A stretch of DNA of 64,000 nt from Limosilactobacillus coleohominis 101-4-CHN (lineage in GTDB: Bacteria; Bacillota; Bacilli; Lactobacillales; Lactobacillaceae): the NCBI RefSeq assembly GCF_000161935.1, contig NZ_GG698802.1:382594-446593 (forward strand), given 5' to 3'. Position 1 is the first letter of the stretch; each line of letters starts with the position of its first letter. The position numbers and the translations under genes were made by a program. Below the pieces are notes generated by a model, which was not told the DNA's origin, did no database searches, and saw only the letters and a list, made by a program, of their open reading frames with translations. Of the stretch, positions 30,343-39,491 are shown in pieces.

Positions 30343-30864
30343 TTATTTGATTAAATTAATCTGATCGTGCTGATCAACTTCTGATAAATTAACTTGGACT
30401 TTTTCGTCGTTGGCAGTGGGGATATTTTTCCCAACAAAGTCTGGACGAATTGGCATTTCACGATGTCCCCGATCAACTAAGACTGCAATGCTAATTCGTT
30501 GTGGACGTCCCATATCCATTAAAGCATCCATTGCCGCCCGCATTGTCCGACCAGTGTAGAACACGTCATCCACTAAAACAATGTGCTGGTTGTCAATATT
30601 GGTCGAAATTTGGTTGGTTAATTGGCTGGCTTCTGAATTCTGCCGATCATCCCGATAAGCAGAAACATCAACTGCAAAGACTGGAACATGGGCTCCTTCT
30701 AGCTTTGTCATTTGATCCGCAATCCGTTTTGCAAGGAACTCTCCCCGAGTTTTGATGCCCACTAAAATTAGGTTATTAATTCCCTTGTTATTTTCAATAA
30801 TTTCGTAGGTCAGTCGCGTCAGTGACCGTTGAATTGTTAAGTTGTCCGCAATTGTCTTTTCCAT
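30343..30864 (-). CDS. pyrR: PyrR, pyr operon attenuation regulator / uracil phosphoribosyltransferase
   Basis: Binds UMP/UTP and pyr mRNA to favour termination. 173 residues from the ATG at 30864, chosen for AAAGGTGG just upstream and for agreement with the family N-terminus; the ten-codon extension runs into the leader hairpin. PRPP-binding loop VLVDDVFYTGRTMRAAMDAL, plus the basic RNA-binding residues around ILVGIKTRGEFLAKR. First gene of the operon. Confidence 0.95.
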   Translation of the reverse strand: MEKTIADNLTIQRSLTRLTYEIIENNKGINNLILVGIKTRGEFLAKRIADQMTKLEGAHVPVFAVDVSAYRDDRQNSEASQLTNQISTNIDNQHIVLVDDVFYTGRTMRAAMDALMDMGRPQRISIAVLVDRGHREMPIRPDFVGKNIPTANDEKVQVNLSEVDQHDQINLIK

Positions 30865-30895
30865 ATGAACCACCTTTCGCTTTTCGATGTCCAAT

Positions 30896-30936
30896 AAGAA
30901 AACCCCTAGCTACACCATCCGTGTAGTCTAGGGGTT
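30896..30936 (-). terminator. Attenuator terminator in the pyr leader
   Basis: Long hairpin: outer arms AACCCCTAG / CTAGGGGTT (30901-30909, 30928-30936) and inner CTACAC / GTGTAG, followed on the minus strand by TTTTCTT. It lies about 30 bp before the pyrR start. Confidence 0.9.
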
Positions 30937-30985
30937 GCGAGATAAAAACCTAGTCATGCTAAGTAATATTTAACCGCTCCTTACT

Positions 30986-30999
30986 AGCCTCACGGGACT
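30986..30999 (-). promoter_or_regulatory. PyrR-binding RNA element in the pyr leader
   Basis: The minus strand reads AGTCCCGTGAGGCT, a full match to the ARUCCNGNGAGGYU PyrR-binding loop consensus. It sits between promoter and terminator as the anti-antiterminator. A CTAGGTT stretch nearby (around 30947-30953) could compete for the terminator arm. Confidence 0.9.
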
Positions 31000-31024
31000 A
31001 ACTTAAAGGACATTGATTGCCAAT

Positions 31025-31053
31025 ATAATATAAAAAAAATTTAAGAATGTCAA
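31025..31053 (-). promoter_or_regulatory. Promoter of the pyr operon
   Basis: Minus strand: a perfect -35 TTGACA (31048-31053), a 17-bp spacer, and -10 TATTAT (31025-31030). Transcription would start near 31018, giving a leader of about 150 nt containing the attenuator. Confidence 0.85.
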
Positions 31054-31118
31054 CGTCTTTTTAAAAAATAGTTATGATAAAATAATGACATAAACCAAAA
31101 AAAAGTAAGGAGACTAAA

Positions 31119-33783
31119 TTGAAGGAACAATATCAATTAACTTTAAATGAACTGAAGCAACAATTTGGCATTCAAGACTGGACGACTGGGTTATCTAGTC
31201 AAGAAGCTGCTCAACGACTACAAGAAAATGGCCCCAACGAAATTGAAGTGAAGCCAACTCCTAAATGGAAAATTTTCTTACGTCAATACAACAACATTGT
31301 GATTTACATTTTGCTGGCCGCGACCTTATTAACAATCTTAATCGGTCACTATACCGATGCCGTGGTAATTGCTGCTGTAGTGATCTTAAACTCGCTAATT
31401 GGTTATTTTCAAGAAACCAGTGCTGCCAACGCTCTGGCAAAGATTAAAGAAATGATGGCCCAGCACGCCACGGTCTACCGTAATGGTGAACGGCAAGACG
31501 TCAACGCAGCGGATCTCGTAGTCGGCGACGTCGTCTTTCTTGAAGCCGGTGATAACGTTCCTGCGGACCTGCGAATCGTTTCGGCGGACAACCTACGGAT
31601 TGAAGAATCCGCGTTAACTGGTGAAACAAACTCGGTCATCAAAACCGCGGAGCCGTTAGTCGATGACAATGTTCCCCTGGCCGAGCGGGTCAACATGGCA
31701 TTTGCTTCCACATCGGTTACCAGCGGGAGCGGAATGGGAATCGTCGTGGCGACCGCTGAACAAACTGAAATTGGTAAGATTTCTCAAGAAGTCGCTCAAA
31801 TCAAAGCGCAAAAGACCCCACTAACTAAGGAAATCGACTACGTTGGTAAGGTTGTTTCTTACATTACCATCATTGCCTCGGTGATCGTCTTTATCGTTGG
31901 CTTCTTCTTAAAAATTTACTCACTACCCGCTTTGGCACTGGCGGTCGTTGCCATGCTAGTTGGGGGCCATCCCCGAAGGATTACCAGCAATCGCCTCCGT
32001 GATTCTAGCCTTTGGAATTAGTAAAATGGCCAAACTATATAACACCATTATTAAGTCAATGCCTGCGGTGGAAACGTTAGGATCTGTCGACGTGATTGCG
32101 ACAGATAAAACCGGAACGCTTACTAAGAACGAAATGAGCGCGACAGAGCTGTGGGTTGGCGATCATCATTATACGGTTAGTGGGAATGGTTACGCCCCGG
32201 TTGGTGAAATTACAACCGTTGGTCAACCCGCACCAATTACCAATGACTTGAAACTTTTTCTCGAAGCTGGTTATCAAGCTAATGATACAATTTTGACAGA
32301 AACGGATGGTAAATGGTCAATTAATGGTGAACCAACTGACGGTGCCTTTCTCACCCTTTATCGAAAGGCGCTCGGGGTCGATTATCAATCACCATATGAA
32401 CCTGAGGATCTCTTGCCGTTCGACTCAGATTATCGCTACATCGCAGAATTAACCAAAAATCAAGAAAATGATCGTCAATATATTTTTGTTAAGGGATCAC
32501 CTGATAAGCTTTTTGAAATGGCAACCAAAGGAAATCCGAACTTCGCACTGGATAAATGGCAGCAACGAGTTGCTGATTGGTCAGCGGATGGTAAACGGGT
32601 AATCGCCGTTGGTTATCGTGAAGTACCATATAATGAAACGCTAACTGATGTTGAACATGAACATCTTTTTGCAGGTATCAAATTCCTCGGATTAGCGGCA
32701 CTGCGGGATGCACCTCGTAAAGAGGTCATTGCCGCCCTTAAAACCATGAATAATGCTGGGGTAGCCGTTAAAATGATTACTGGTGACGACCCAACAACTG
32801 CGCGAGCAATCGGGAAAGAGCTTGGTTTGGCACCGGGTGAAATTAACGCCATTACCGGTGCTGAATGGGACCAGCTACCAGAAGACGCTCGCCCAGATGT
32901 TGCCGATCAAACACAAGTCTTTGCACGAACGACGCCGCAAAATAAACTTGAGATTATTGAAGCGCTCCAAAAGAAGCAAAAAACAACCGCCATGGTTGGT
33001 GACGGTGTGAATGATGCCCCCGCCCTCAAAAAGGCTGATATTGGGGTTGCAATGGGGATTAAGGGAACGGACGTTGCTAAAGATTCAGCTGATATGATCC
33101 TCGGCGATGATAACTTTGCCACAATGGCGGCAGTTATTAAAGAAGGACGACGAATCTACGACAACATTAAACGAAGCATTCTCTTCCTGCTTCCAACTTC
33201 CTTTGCGGAAGGATTAGTGGTCGCCTTTTCACTGTTAACTGGACAGGAGGTTCCACTACAACCTTCTCAATTATTATGGATCAACTTGATTTCCGCAATC
33301 ACTATTCAGTTTGCCTTTGTCTTTGAGCCAGCTGCCAAGGGGATTATGAATCGTAAACCACGACCGGTCCATCAACGACTGATGGATCGACATGATCTAA
33401 TTCAAATGGGATATGTTGCAGCCTTAATGGCAATCTTTGCCTTAGTCGGCTATGACTGGTTTATTCATGCTGGAGCAGATACAATTAATGCTACGACAAT
33501 GATGGTAAACACAATTGTTTTCAGTAAAATCTTCTACTTCTTCAGTATTCGAACTGATGACTATGGTGCTCACCGTCTTAACAGCATTACTACTAAAGCT
33601 TGGGGAGTCATCATCCTAATGATTGGCTTCCAGTTAATCCTTACTTACGTTCCCTTCATGCAAAGTGTTTTCCACGTTGAAGGGTTAAGTATCATTGAAT
33701 GGATTGCCGTAATTATCTTTGCCGCCCTGACCTTCATTTTGGCAGAGCTAGATAAATTGATTATGGCTATTCGCCAACGATAG
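31119..33783 (+). pseudogene. P-type cation-transporting ATPase (P2, SERCA/PMR1-like), frameshifted
   Basis: Two frames together make one ~887-residue ATPase: 31119-32021 (TTG start, AAGGAG upstream; cation_ATPase_N, M1-M4, actuator motif SALTGETNS) and about 31960-33783 (IPEGLPA of M4, phosphorylation site DKTGTLT, KGSPDKLF, MITGDDPTTARAIG, GDGVNDAPALKKADIG, and six C-terminal membrane segments). The break is in the G5 run 31962-31966, within VAMLVG-AIPEGLPA: removing one G restores the frame exactly. Everything else is intact, so this is either a recent inactivation or an indel in the assembly. The ion is not determinable; Ca2+ or Na+/K+ types share these motifs. Divergent from pyrR. Confidence 0.88.
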
Positions 33784-33792
33784 TTTTATTTT

Positions 33793-33827
33793 AAAAAAGG
33801 CGAGACAATTATGTCTCGCCTTTTTAT
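33793..33827. terminator. Bidirectional terminator between the ATPase and rclA
   Basis: GGCGAGACA / TGTCTCGCC stem (33799-33807, 33812-33820) with a 4-nt loop, flanked by A6 and T5. It serves both convergent genes. Confidence 0.92.
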
Positions 33828-33831
33828 ATTC

Positions 33832-35178
33832 CTATTTCACCGGTTGTTTAAATAAATCATTAAATGCTTCCGCCATTGTTGGATGAGTATAAATCATGTC
33901 ACGAAGCATTTCATATGACAAGTGGCCCTTCATCGCTAGCGCAATCGTATTAATTAATTCGTGAGATTCTTCCGCATAAATCGTTGCTCCTAAAATCTCA
34001 TGTGAATCTTGGTCAACAATCGCCTTAAAAATACCTCGTTGGTCTTCAATTACCCGTGCTTTGGGAATCGAATTAGCCATTAATTTGAAGACCAATACCT
34101 TCTTTCCCGCCTGCCGGGCTTCTTCTTCGGTCATCCCAACACTTGATAGTGGTGGTGTAATAAACGTACTGTGAGGAACGACATTACGGTCTGCTGTGGT
34201 CCGCTGCCCATCACCAAATAGCTGATCCTTGACAATCCGGAAATCATCAAGTGAGATGTAGGTAAATTGGGGACCACCATTCACGTCACCCAATGCCCAT
34301 ACATTATTAACGGTCGTTTTAAGGTGCTGATCAACCTCAATCGCACCGCGCTTGGTTAATTCAATGTCGGTATTTTCAAGCCCAAGGTCACTAGTATTTG
34401 GTCTTCTGCCAGTTGCAACTAACAGTACATCAAATTCTTGTTCACTTATTTGACCGTTTTGGCGATAATTAATCGTTATATCATGATCTGTCGGATGAAC
34501 ACTTTGTAATTCACTGTTTAATTCAACATGAATGCCAGATGCTTTTAAGTCATTCGCTACTAATTTAGCTGCTTCCGGCTCCGTACGTCCCAGCAGCTGA
34601 TCATGATGATCAAAAATGGTAACACCACTTCCATAGCTGTTAAACATTTCTGCAAATTCTAGGCCAATGTGCCCACCACCTAGGATTGCTAAACGTTTGG
34701 GCAAACTAGGTAGTGTCATCGCCTCTTTAGACGTTACAACGCGTTTGCCTAACTGTAATCCGGAAATGTTAGGAATGATTGGCTGCGCCCCAGTATTAAT
34801 AAAGATCCGTTCACCTTCAACGGTTACTTCAGTGCCATCAGCCTTGCGTACACTGATTTGATGATTACTGTTAAACGTTGCCTTACCATCAAGGACCGTG
34901 ATTGTCGGTTCATCAGCAAGCATGTGGTAGTTCTTGTTCCGCAATTGAGCGGTCATTTCACCCCGTCGTGAAACGGCTTCAGTAAATGGCACATTCCTCT
35001 GACCATTTAAAATTAAGTTCTTTGATGGCAGACAGCCGATATTGATACAGGTACCGCCGTACATTTGATTGGATTGTTCAATTACTAACACTTCTTCATG
35101 CTGGGTGGCTAAAAACTTAGCAAGTGTTTTACCACCCTTACCAAAGCCAACAACAATATTTTGGTAACGTTTTGTCAT
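33832..35178 (-). CDS. rclA: RclA-like flavin disulfide reductase (copper / hypothiocyanous acid reductase family)
   Basis: 448 residues of the class I pyridine-nucleotide disulfide reductase fold: GFGKGGKTLA FAD motif, redox cysteines in GGTCINIGCLPSKNL, NAD-binding GGGHIGLEFAE, and the RclA-typical FTYISLDDFRIVKDQLFGDG and FITPPLSSVGMTEEEA blocks. These match my memory of E. coli RclA closely along the whole length, better than lipoamide or mercuric reductase; no N-terminal metal-binding domain is present. Family members reduce Cu(II) or hypothiocyanous acid and protect against host oxidants. A promoter with an inverted repeat lies upstream. Confidence 0.87.
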   Translation of the reverse strand: MTKRYQNIVVGFGKGGKTLAKFLATQHEEVLVIEQSNQMYGGTCINIGCLPSKNLILNGQRNVPFTEAVSRRGEMTAQLRNKNYHMLADEPTITVLDGKATFNSNHQISVRKADGTEVTVEGERIFINTGAQPIIPNISGLQLGKRVVTSKEAMTLPSLPKRLAILGGGHIGLEFAEMFNSYGSGVTIFDHHDQLLGRTEPEAAKLVANDLKASGIHVELNSELQSVHPTDHDITINYRQNGQISEQEFDVLLVATGRRPNTSDLGLENTDIELTKRGAIEVDQHLKTTVNNVWALGDVNGGPQFTYISLDDFRIVKDQLFGDGQRTTADRNVVPHSTFITPPLSSVGMTEEEARQAGKKVLVFKLMANSIPKARVIEDQRGIFKAIVDQDSHEILGATIYAEESHELINTIALAMKGHLSYEMLRDMIYTHPTMAEAFNDLFKQPVK

Positions 35179-35237
35179 GGTGTCGCCTCCTGAATATTTC
35201 AGCTTAATAGCTTACTTTTAATAAGTATTTCAAATTC

Positions 35238-35283
35238 AGTATACATAATTTCTAGGTATTTGGCAATTAATTGATATGCCAAA
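35238..35283 (-). promoter_or_regulatory. Promoter of rclA with overlapping inverted-repeat operator
   Basis: Minus strand: -35 TTGCCA (35261-35266), a 17-bp spacer, and -10 TATACT (35238-35243). A perfect inverted repeat TTTGGCA-N11-TGCCAAA (35259-35283) covers the -35 box, as a repressor or redox-regulator site would. Confidence 0.65.
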
Positions 35284-35321
35284 TTATTGCTAAAGCCAAA
35301 AGTAAAGTCTTAAATTAATGA

Positions 35322-35513
35322 AATAGCGAAGAACAGTTGCTTAATCATATTTTCCGCCACACACATATTTCAAAATTAGCGGAATTGGAAGTCCCGCTTT
35401 ATGTGATTCAAAAACGAGTTTGGCACTCTCATTTTAATATTACGCAAGAAATTTATTTGCACGTAACTAACAATGCTGAAAAAGAATTAATCAATAAGCT
35501 AAATGACTTTTAA
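35322..35513 (+). pseudogene. C-terminal remnant of a phage-type tyrosine recombinase (integrase)
   Basis: 64 codons in one frame ending at TAA 35511-35513, preceded in frame by TGA and with no start. The translation has the catalytic HxxR box (HIFRHTHISKLAE), the following EVPLYVIQKRV, and the tyrosine-nucleophile region NITQEIYLHVT. The usual GHSD between them reads WHSH, which would break the active site. The rest of the integrase is absent. It lies on the plus strand between rclA and rplS. Confidence 0.82.
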
Positions 35514-35546
35514 ATCAAAAATCCCCCTAGAGTCCCCCCCTAAAGC

Positions 35547-35582
35547 AAAAAAGACCGCCTCACCAAAAGTGAGACGGTCTTT
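35547..35582 (-). terminator. Terminator of rplS
   Basis: AAGACCGCCTCAC / GTGAGACGGTCTT stem (35551-35563, 35569-35581) with a 5-nt loop, T-run on the minus strand. A second short hairpin AAACCCTT / AAGGGTTT (35594-35616) lies between it and the stop codon. Confidence 0.92.
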
Positions 35583-35619
35583 GTCATTTTGATAAACCCT
35601 TGTGTACCAAGGGTTTAGA

Positions 35620-35982
35620 CTACTTAACGTCGCGGCGCTTTTCAGCAATCCGGGTAGCCTTACCAGTACGTTCACGTAAGTAGTACAACTTAGCACGACG
35701 TACACGACCATGGCGGATAACATCAATCTTTTCAACACGTGGTGTGTGAAGAGGGAATGTCCGTTCAACACCAACACCGTTACTGATCTTACGAACAGTG
35801 TAGGTAGCTGAAATACCTGAACCATGGCGCTTAATAACAACACCTTCAAACATTTGAACACGTTCACGTGAACCTTCAACAATCAAGGCGTGAACACGTA
35901 CTGTATCACCGGCACGAAAATCAGGAATATCATCCCGAAGTTGACTTGCAGTGATCTTTTCGATCAATTGATTTTGACGCAT
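35620..35982 (-). CDS. rplS: 50S ribosomal protein L19
   Basis: 120 residues, with the family motifs [51 protein letters not shown], and [15 protein letters not shown]. In most Firmicutes rplS directly follows trmD; here a permease gene lies between, and rplS has its own promoter and terminator. Confidence 0.98.
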   Translation of the reverse strand: MRQNQLIEKITASQLRDDIPDFRAGDTVRVHALIVEGSRERVQMFEGVVIKRHGSGISATYTVRKISNGVGVERTFPLHTPRVEKIDVIRHGRVRRAKLYYLRERTGKATRIAEKRRDVK

Positions 35983-36065
35983 ATCTTTTCTTTCCTTTCG
36001 CCGACATTCATTCTTTCCCTTGGGAACAGCGGAATACCGTTTATATGGCTAAACAGCCATGAACT

Positions 36066-36094
36066 AATATAACATAATTTCCTGCTACACTCAA
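36066..36094 (-). promoter_or_regulatory. Promoter of rplS
   Basis: Minus strand: -35 TTGAGT (36089-36094), a 17-bp spacer, and -10 TATATT (36066-36071). The -35 falls in the distal arm of a 9-bp stem CAACACCCA / TGGGTGTTG (36092-36120) that includes the last codons of the permease gene. A small ATGGCTG...AGCCAT hairpin lies in the untranslated leader. Confidence 0.75.
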
Positions 36095-36108
36095 CACCCA
36101 ATTTGGTT

Positions 36109-37545
36109 TTATGGGTGTTGACGGGAATTTAACACTGAATGCCGAATTCCATAACCAAAATAAACGATTAATCCAAGGGCAAACCAGCCCACCATTAATA
36201 ATTTAGCATCAACATTTAAGTTCCAAAAAATGATCGCTGAGAATAACGCGGAAATTGCCGGCAAATATGGATAGCCTGGTATCTTAAATGACGCTTCTGG
36301 AAGATCATGCCTCTCGCGTTTCCGTAATGTGTAAATCCCCAATGACACAAAGATAAAGGCCACTAAGGTTCCCGCGGAAACCAAGGTTGCTAAAAACGTA
36401 AATGGAAAAACGGATCCTAAAATCATTGCGAGAACAGTAATGGTCCACAAGGCATGATTGGGAACTTTTTTATCATTGACATGTCCTAATGTTTTTGGTA
36501 AGAGACCGTCCCGACCAAAAGCATAAATCAAACGTGATGATGCAAGCAGAATAGCAATCAACGCTGAAAAAATTCCGATAATGACCACAATCGATAATAA
36601 ATTAGCAGTAATATAATGTCCTGCATGGCGTAATGCCCAAGCTGCTGGTTCTGCATTTCCCTTATAGTTGGTGTATTTAAACATTCCGACCAACACAAGG
36701 GAAACTGCGATAAAGAATCCAGTACCAAGTACCAGCGTACCAATTAACCCCCGGGGCATCGTTTTTTGCGGATTCTTCGTTTCTGCTGTATTAGCAGCAA
36801 TTGCATCAAATCCCACGTAAGCAATGAAGATCTGTGAAGCTCCAGCCATAATCCAAGTCCAGCCACCAAAGGACGTCCCTGGTTGGTGCGTTGGAATAAA
36901 CGGTACGTAATTCTGCGGATGAATTGCTGTCGCACCCACTACAACAAACATGATAATCACAATCAGCTTAATGGCTACAATCGTATTTTCAATCCGACTA
37001 ACCTGGTGAACTCCACGTGATAACAACACGCCGACAATTAAAATCGCCACGGCTGCCAAAATATCAACGTAGGACCCCTGTTGGGGGCTAAAACCACCTG
37101 TCAGTGCTTTCGGCAGTTGAATACCAAAACTGGCTAAAAAGCCTTGCATATAAGCAGACCATCCTGAAGCCACAAACGCTACCGAAATAAAATACTCAGC
37201 AAGCAGTGCCCAACCGGCAATCCACCCAAAAAATTCACCGAACAACACATTCATCCACGAAAATGCCGATCCAGCAAAGGGCAGGACTGACGCGGTTTCA
37301 GCATAAGCTAACGCCGATAGGCCAGCACCAATCGCCGCCACAATAAAAGCCAGCGGTACTGCTGGACCAGTGTGGTCAGCTGCCACAATCCCCGGTAATG
37401 TAAAAATAGCGGTTCCAACCACCATCCCAGTACCCAAGCCAATTAAATCCAAAGTTGTCAAAGTTGGATCAAGATTGCCATCCTTCAATTGATACACTGA
37501 CGGATCTTCTTTTTGCAAAAGACGCTGAACAAACTTATTCTTCAT
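36109..37545 (-). CDS. APC-family amino-acid permease
   Basis: 478 residues and about twelve membrane segments. The N-terminal APC signature [23 protein letters not shown] is followed by a helix-breaking glycine stretch, and a loop [21 protein letters not shown] typical of the YfnA/CAT-like branch. Start taken at ATG 37545, with AGGAG 7 bp upstream inside the end of trmD, so it overlaps trmD by 11 bp and is co-transcribed with it. The substrate is unknown. Its place between trmD and rplS is not typical. Confidence 0.9.
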   Translation of the reverse strand: MKNKFVQRLLQKEDPSVYQLKDGNLDPTLTTLDLIGLGTGMVVGTAIFTLPGIVAADHTGPAVPLAFIVAAIGAGLSALAYAETASVLPFAGSAFSWMNVLFGEFFGWIAGWALLAEYFISVAFVASGWSAYMQGFLASFGIQLPKALTGGFSPQQGSYVDILAAVAILIVGVLLSRGVHQVSRIENTIVAIKLIVIIMFVVVGATAIHPQNYVPFIPTHQPGTSFGGWTWIMAGASQIFIAYVGFDAIAANTAETKNPQKTMPRGLIGTLVLGTGFFIAVSLVLVGMFKYTNYKGNAEPAAWALRHAGHYITANLLSIVVIIGIFSALIAILLASSRLIYAFGRDGLLPKTLGHVNDKKVPNHALWTITVLAMILGSVFPFTFLATLVSAGTLVAFIFVSLGIYTLRKRERHDLPEASFKIPGYPYLPAISALFSAIIFWNLNVDAKLLMVGWFALGLIVYFGYGIRHSVLNSRQHP

Positions 37546-38293
37546 CGTCACTCTCCTGATCTAACTTTAAATCTTGCAACATAATTTCCTGTTCCCGTGT
37601 CAAATGGGCTGCCTCAAGTAAATCAGGACGGCGTTCCAGTGTGCGACGCAATGATTCTCGCATCCGCCATTCCTTAATTTTTTGGTGATTACCACTAGTC
37701 AGCACTTCTGGAACCTTCATGCCACGAAAATCTGCCGGACGAGTATATTGGGGATATTCTAGCAAACCATTAGAAAATGAATCTCCCATTGGTGAAGCTT
37801 GATTTCCTAAAACACCAGGAACAAAGCGCACTGTCGCATCAATCATCACCATCGCGGCTAATTCACCGCCAGTTAAGACGTAATCACCTAAGGATGCTTC
37901 ATCAGTCACTAAATTACGAATTCGTTCGTCATAGCCTTCATAATGTCCACAGATAAACGTTAAGTGCTCTTCTTGAGCTAATTCTTGGGCATACTTTTGG
38001 TCAAACCGACGTCCTGCGGGATCCATCAAAATAACCCGTCCCTTTGGATATTTACCCGCAACTTCTTGATCGATCGCTGCCATTGCATCAAAAATCGGTT
38101 GGGCCTGCAAAAGCATTCCTGCACCGCCACCAAACGGTGCATCATCAACGTGACGGTGCTTATCAGTAGTGTACTGACGAAAATCCGTCACATTGATATC
38201 TAAAAAACCGTCATCTTGTGCGCGACCGACAATGGATTCACCAAGAGTTGCCTGAAACATATCGGGAAACAGACTCAAAATATCAATTCGCAT
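37535..38293 (-). CDS. trmD: tRNA (guanine-37-N1)-methyltransferase
   Basis: Methylates G37 of tRNAs to keep the reading frame. 252 residues of the SPOUT trefoil-knot type: [36 protein letters not shown], and the knot [17 protein letters not shown]. Its ATG overlaps the rimM stop by one base. Confidence 0.98.
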   Translation of the reverse strand: MRIDILSLFPDMFQATLGESIVGRAQDDGFLDINVTDFRQYTTDKHRHVDDAPFGGGAGMLLQAQPIFDAMAAIDQEVAGKYPKGRVILMDPAGRRFDQKYAQELAQEEHLTFICGHYEGYDERIRNLVTDEASLGDYVLTGGELAAMVMIDATVRFVPGVLGNQASPMGDSFSNGLLEYPQYTRPADFRGMKVPEVLTSGNHQKIKEWRMRESLRRTLERRPDLLEAAHLTREQEIMLQDLKLDQESDDEE

Positions 38294-38808
38294 TACTCTA
38301 ATCCCTCCAGTAATTCTACTGTAACTACTTGTTTAGCTAAGTCCACATCCTTAATGACATCGTTAATTACTGGTAAGAGCAAGTCACTTTGATTCTCTCG
38401 TTGAACAACCCAAACATCATTGGCACCTGGCGACATAATTTCTTTTATCTTACCTAAATGACGACCATCAACCGTCACAACATCGAGACCAATAATCTGG
38501 TGATAATAATATTCGCCATCTGCTAATTCGTCTTGTTGGTCACCAGAAACTGCGAGAAAACAATCCCGGAACTTTTCGACTTCGTTAATATTGTCGAAGC
38601 CTTGAAACTTAACTAGCTCCATCCCCTTATGAGGGCGGGCTTTTTCAATGGTTACTGGAATATATTCATGATTTTTTTCAATTACCAATTGGCTACCAGC
38701 CTTAAATCTTTCATCCGCAAAATCGGTAATCGGCACCACCCGGACCTCACCGCGGATGCCATGAGTATTTACAATTTTCCCGACATGATAATAGTTTGGT
38801 TTTGGCAT
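38293..38808 (-). CDS. rimM: 16S rRNA processing protein RimM
   Basis: 30S maturation factor of 171 residues: an N-terminal RimM beta-barrel ([16 protein letters not shown]) and a C-terminal PRC-barrel ([16 protein letters not shown] ... [14 protein letters not shown]). Operon rpsP-khpA-rimM-trmD. Confidence 0.97.
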   Translation of the reverse strand: MPKPNYYHVGKIVNTHGIRGEVRVVPITDFADERFKAGSQLVIEKNHEYIPVTIEKARPHKGMELVKFQGFDNINEVEKFRDCFLAVSGDQQDELADGEYYYHQIIGLDVVTVDGRHLGKIKEIMSPGANDVWVVQRENQSDLLLPVINDVIKDVDLAKQVVTVELLEGLE

Positions 38809-38868
38809 TACTCCAATCTCCTTTTAGTAAATTACGAAAAAAGACCGGGAAATTACTCCCAGTCCTTT

Positions 38869-39129
38869 TTAATGGCGGTGATCATTAATGACTAACCGAA
38901 TTTTCTTCGCGTTGATATGTTTGTTCCGTGCTCCTTCGACCACGGTCCGTAACGCACTCGCAACATGTCCTTGCCGACCAATCACTCGACCGACGTCAGT
39001 AGCGGCAACGTCTAGTACGTATTCCCGATACCGTTCAGTATCGCGCTCAGTCACAGTAATAGCACTGGGCTCTTGAACTAATGGCTGAACCAACGTCACA
39101 ATCAACTTTGAAAAATCAATTTCTTTCAT
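38869..39129 (-). CDS. khpA: KH-domain RNA-binding protein KhpA (YlqC)
   Basis: 86 residues, a single KH domain with the GxxG loop in GRVIGRQGHVASALR. Works with KhpB in RNA binding that affects cell elongation in related bacteria. Lies between rpsP and rimM as expected. The 60-bp gap to rimM has no clear terminator. Confidence 0.95.
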   Translation of the reverse strand: MKEIDFSKLIVTLVQPLVQEPSAITVTERDTERYREYVLDVAATDVGRVIGRQGHVASALRTVVEGARNKHINAKKIRLVINDHRH

Positions 39130-39149
39130 GCATTATGACCTCAAAACCA

Positions 39150-39425
39150 CTACTTTTTAGCGTACTTAGCTTCGTGGTACTTCTTCATAACACCAGCCTT
39201 TTGAAGCATGTTACGAACAGTATCAGAAGGTTGTGCACCCTTTTGCAACCATTCCATAACGGCGTCTTCATCAAACTTGACTTCCTTTGGAGTGGTAAGT
39301 GGGTTGTAAGTACCAAGACTAGTGATGAAACGACCATCACGTGGTGCACGTGAATCAGCTACAACGATCCGGTAGAATGGACGTCTCTTAGAACCCATGC
39401 GCTTTAAACGAATCTTTACGGACAT
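39150..39425 (-). CDS. rpsP: 30S ribosomal protein S16
   Basis: 91 residues: [24 protein letters not shown] core and YNP... motif. The start is ATG 39425, with GGAGG 8 bp upstream; an in-frame GTG three codons earlier overlaps the ribosome site. First gene of rpsP-khpA-rimM-trmD-permease. Confidence 0.98.
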   Translation of the reverse strand: MSVKIRLKRMGSKRRPFYRIVVADSRAPRDGRFITSLGTYNPLTTPKEVKFDEDAVMEWLQKGAQPSDTVRNMLQKAGVMKKYHEAKYAKK

Positions 39426-39462
39426 TAATGACACCTCCCTCGGCTTTTTTCTAACAGGTAAT

Positions 39463-39491
39463 AATATACCAATTTTCTAGAAGAATGTAAA
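39463..39491 (-). promoter_or_regulatory. Promoter of the rpsP operon, overlapping the adhesin 3' end
   Basis: Minus strand: -35 TTTACA (39486-39491), a 17-bp spacer, and extended -10 TGGTATATT (TATATT 39463-39468). The -35 lies in the last codons of the adhesin gene and no terminator separates them. Confidence 0.75.

Noticed and set aside
35499-35882. 127-codon open frame on the minus strand over rplS
   Set aside because: It lies out of frame inside the certain rplS gene and its terminator, with no ribosome site or family match.
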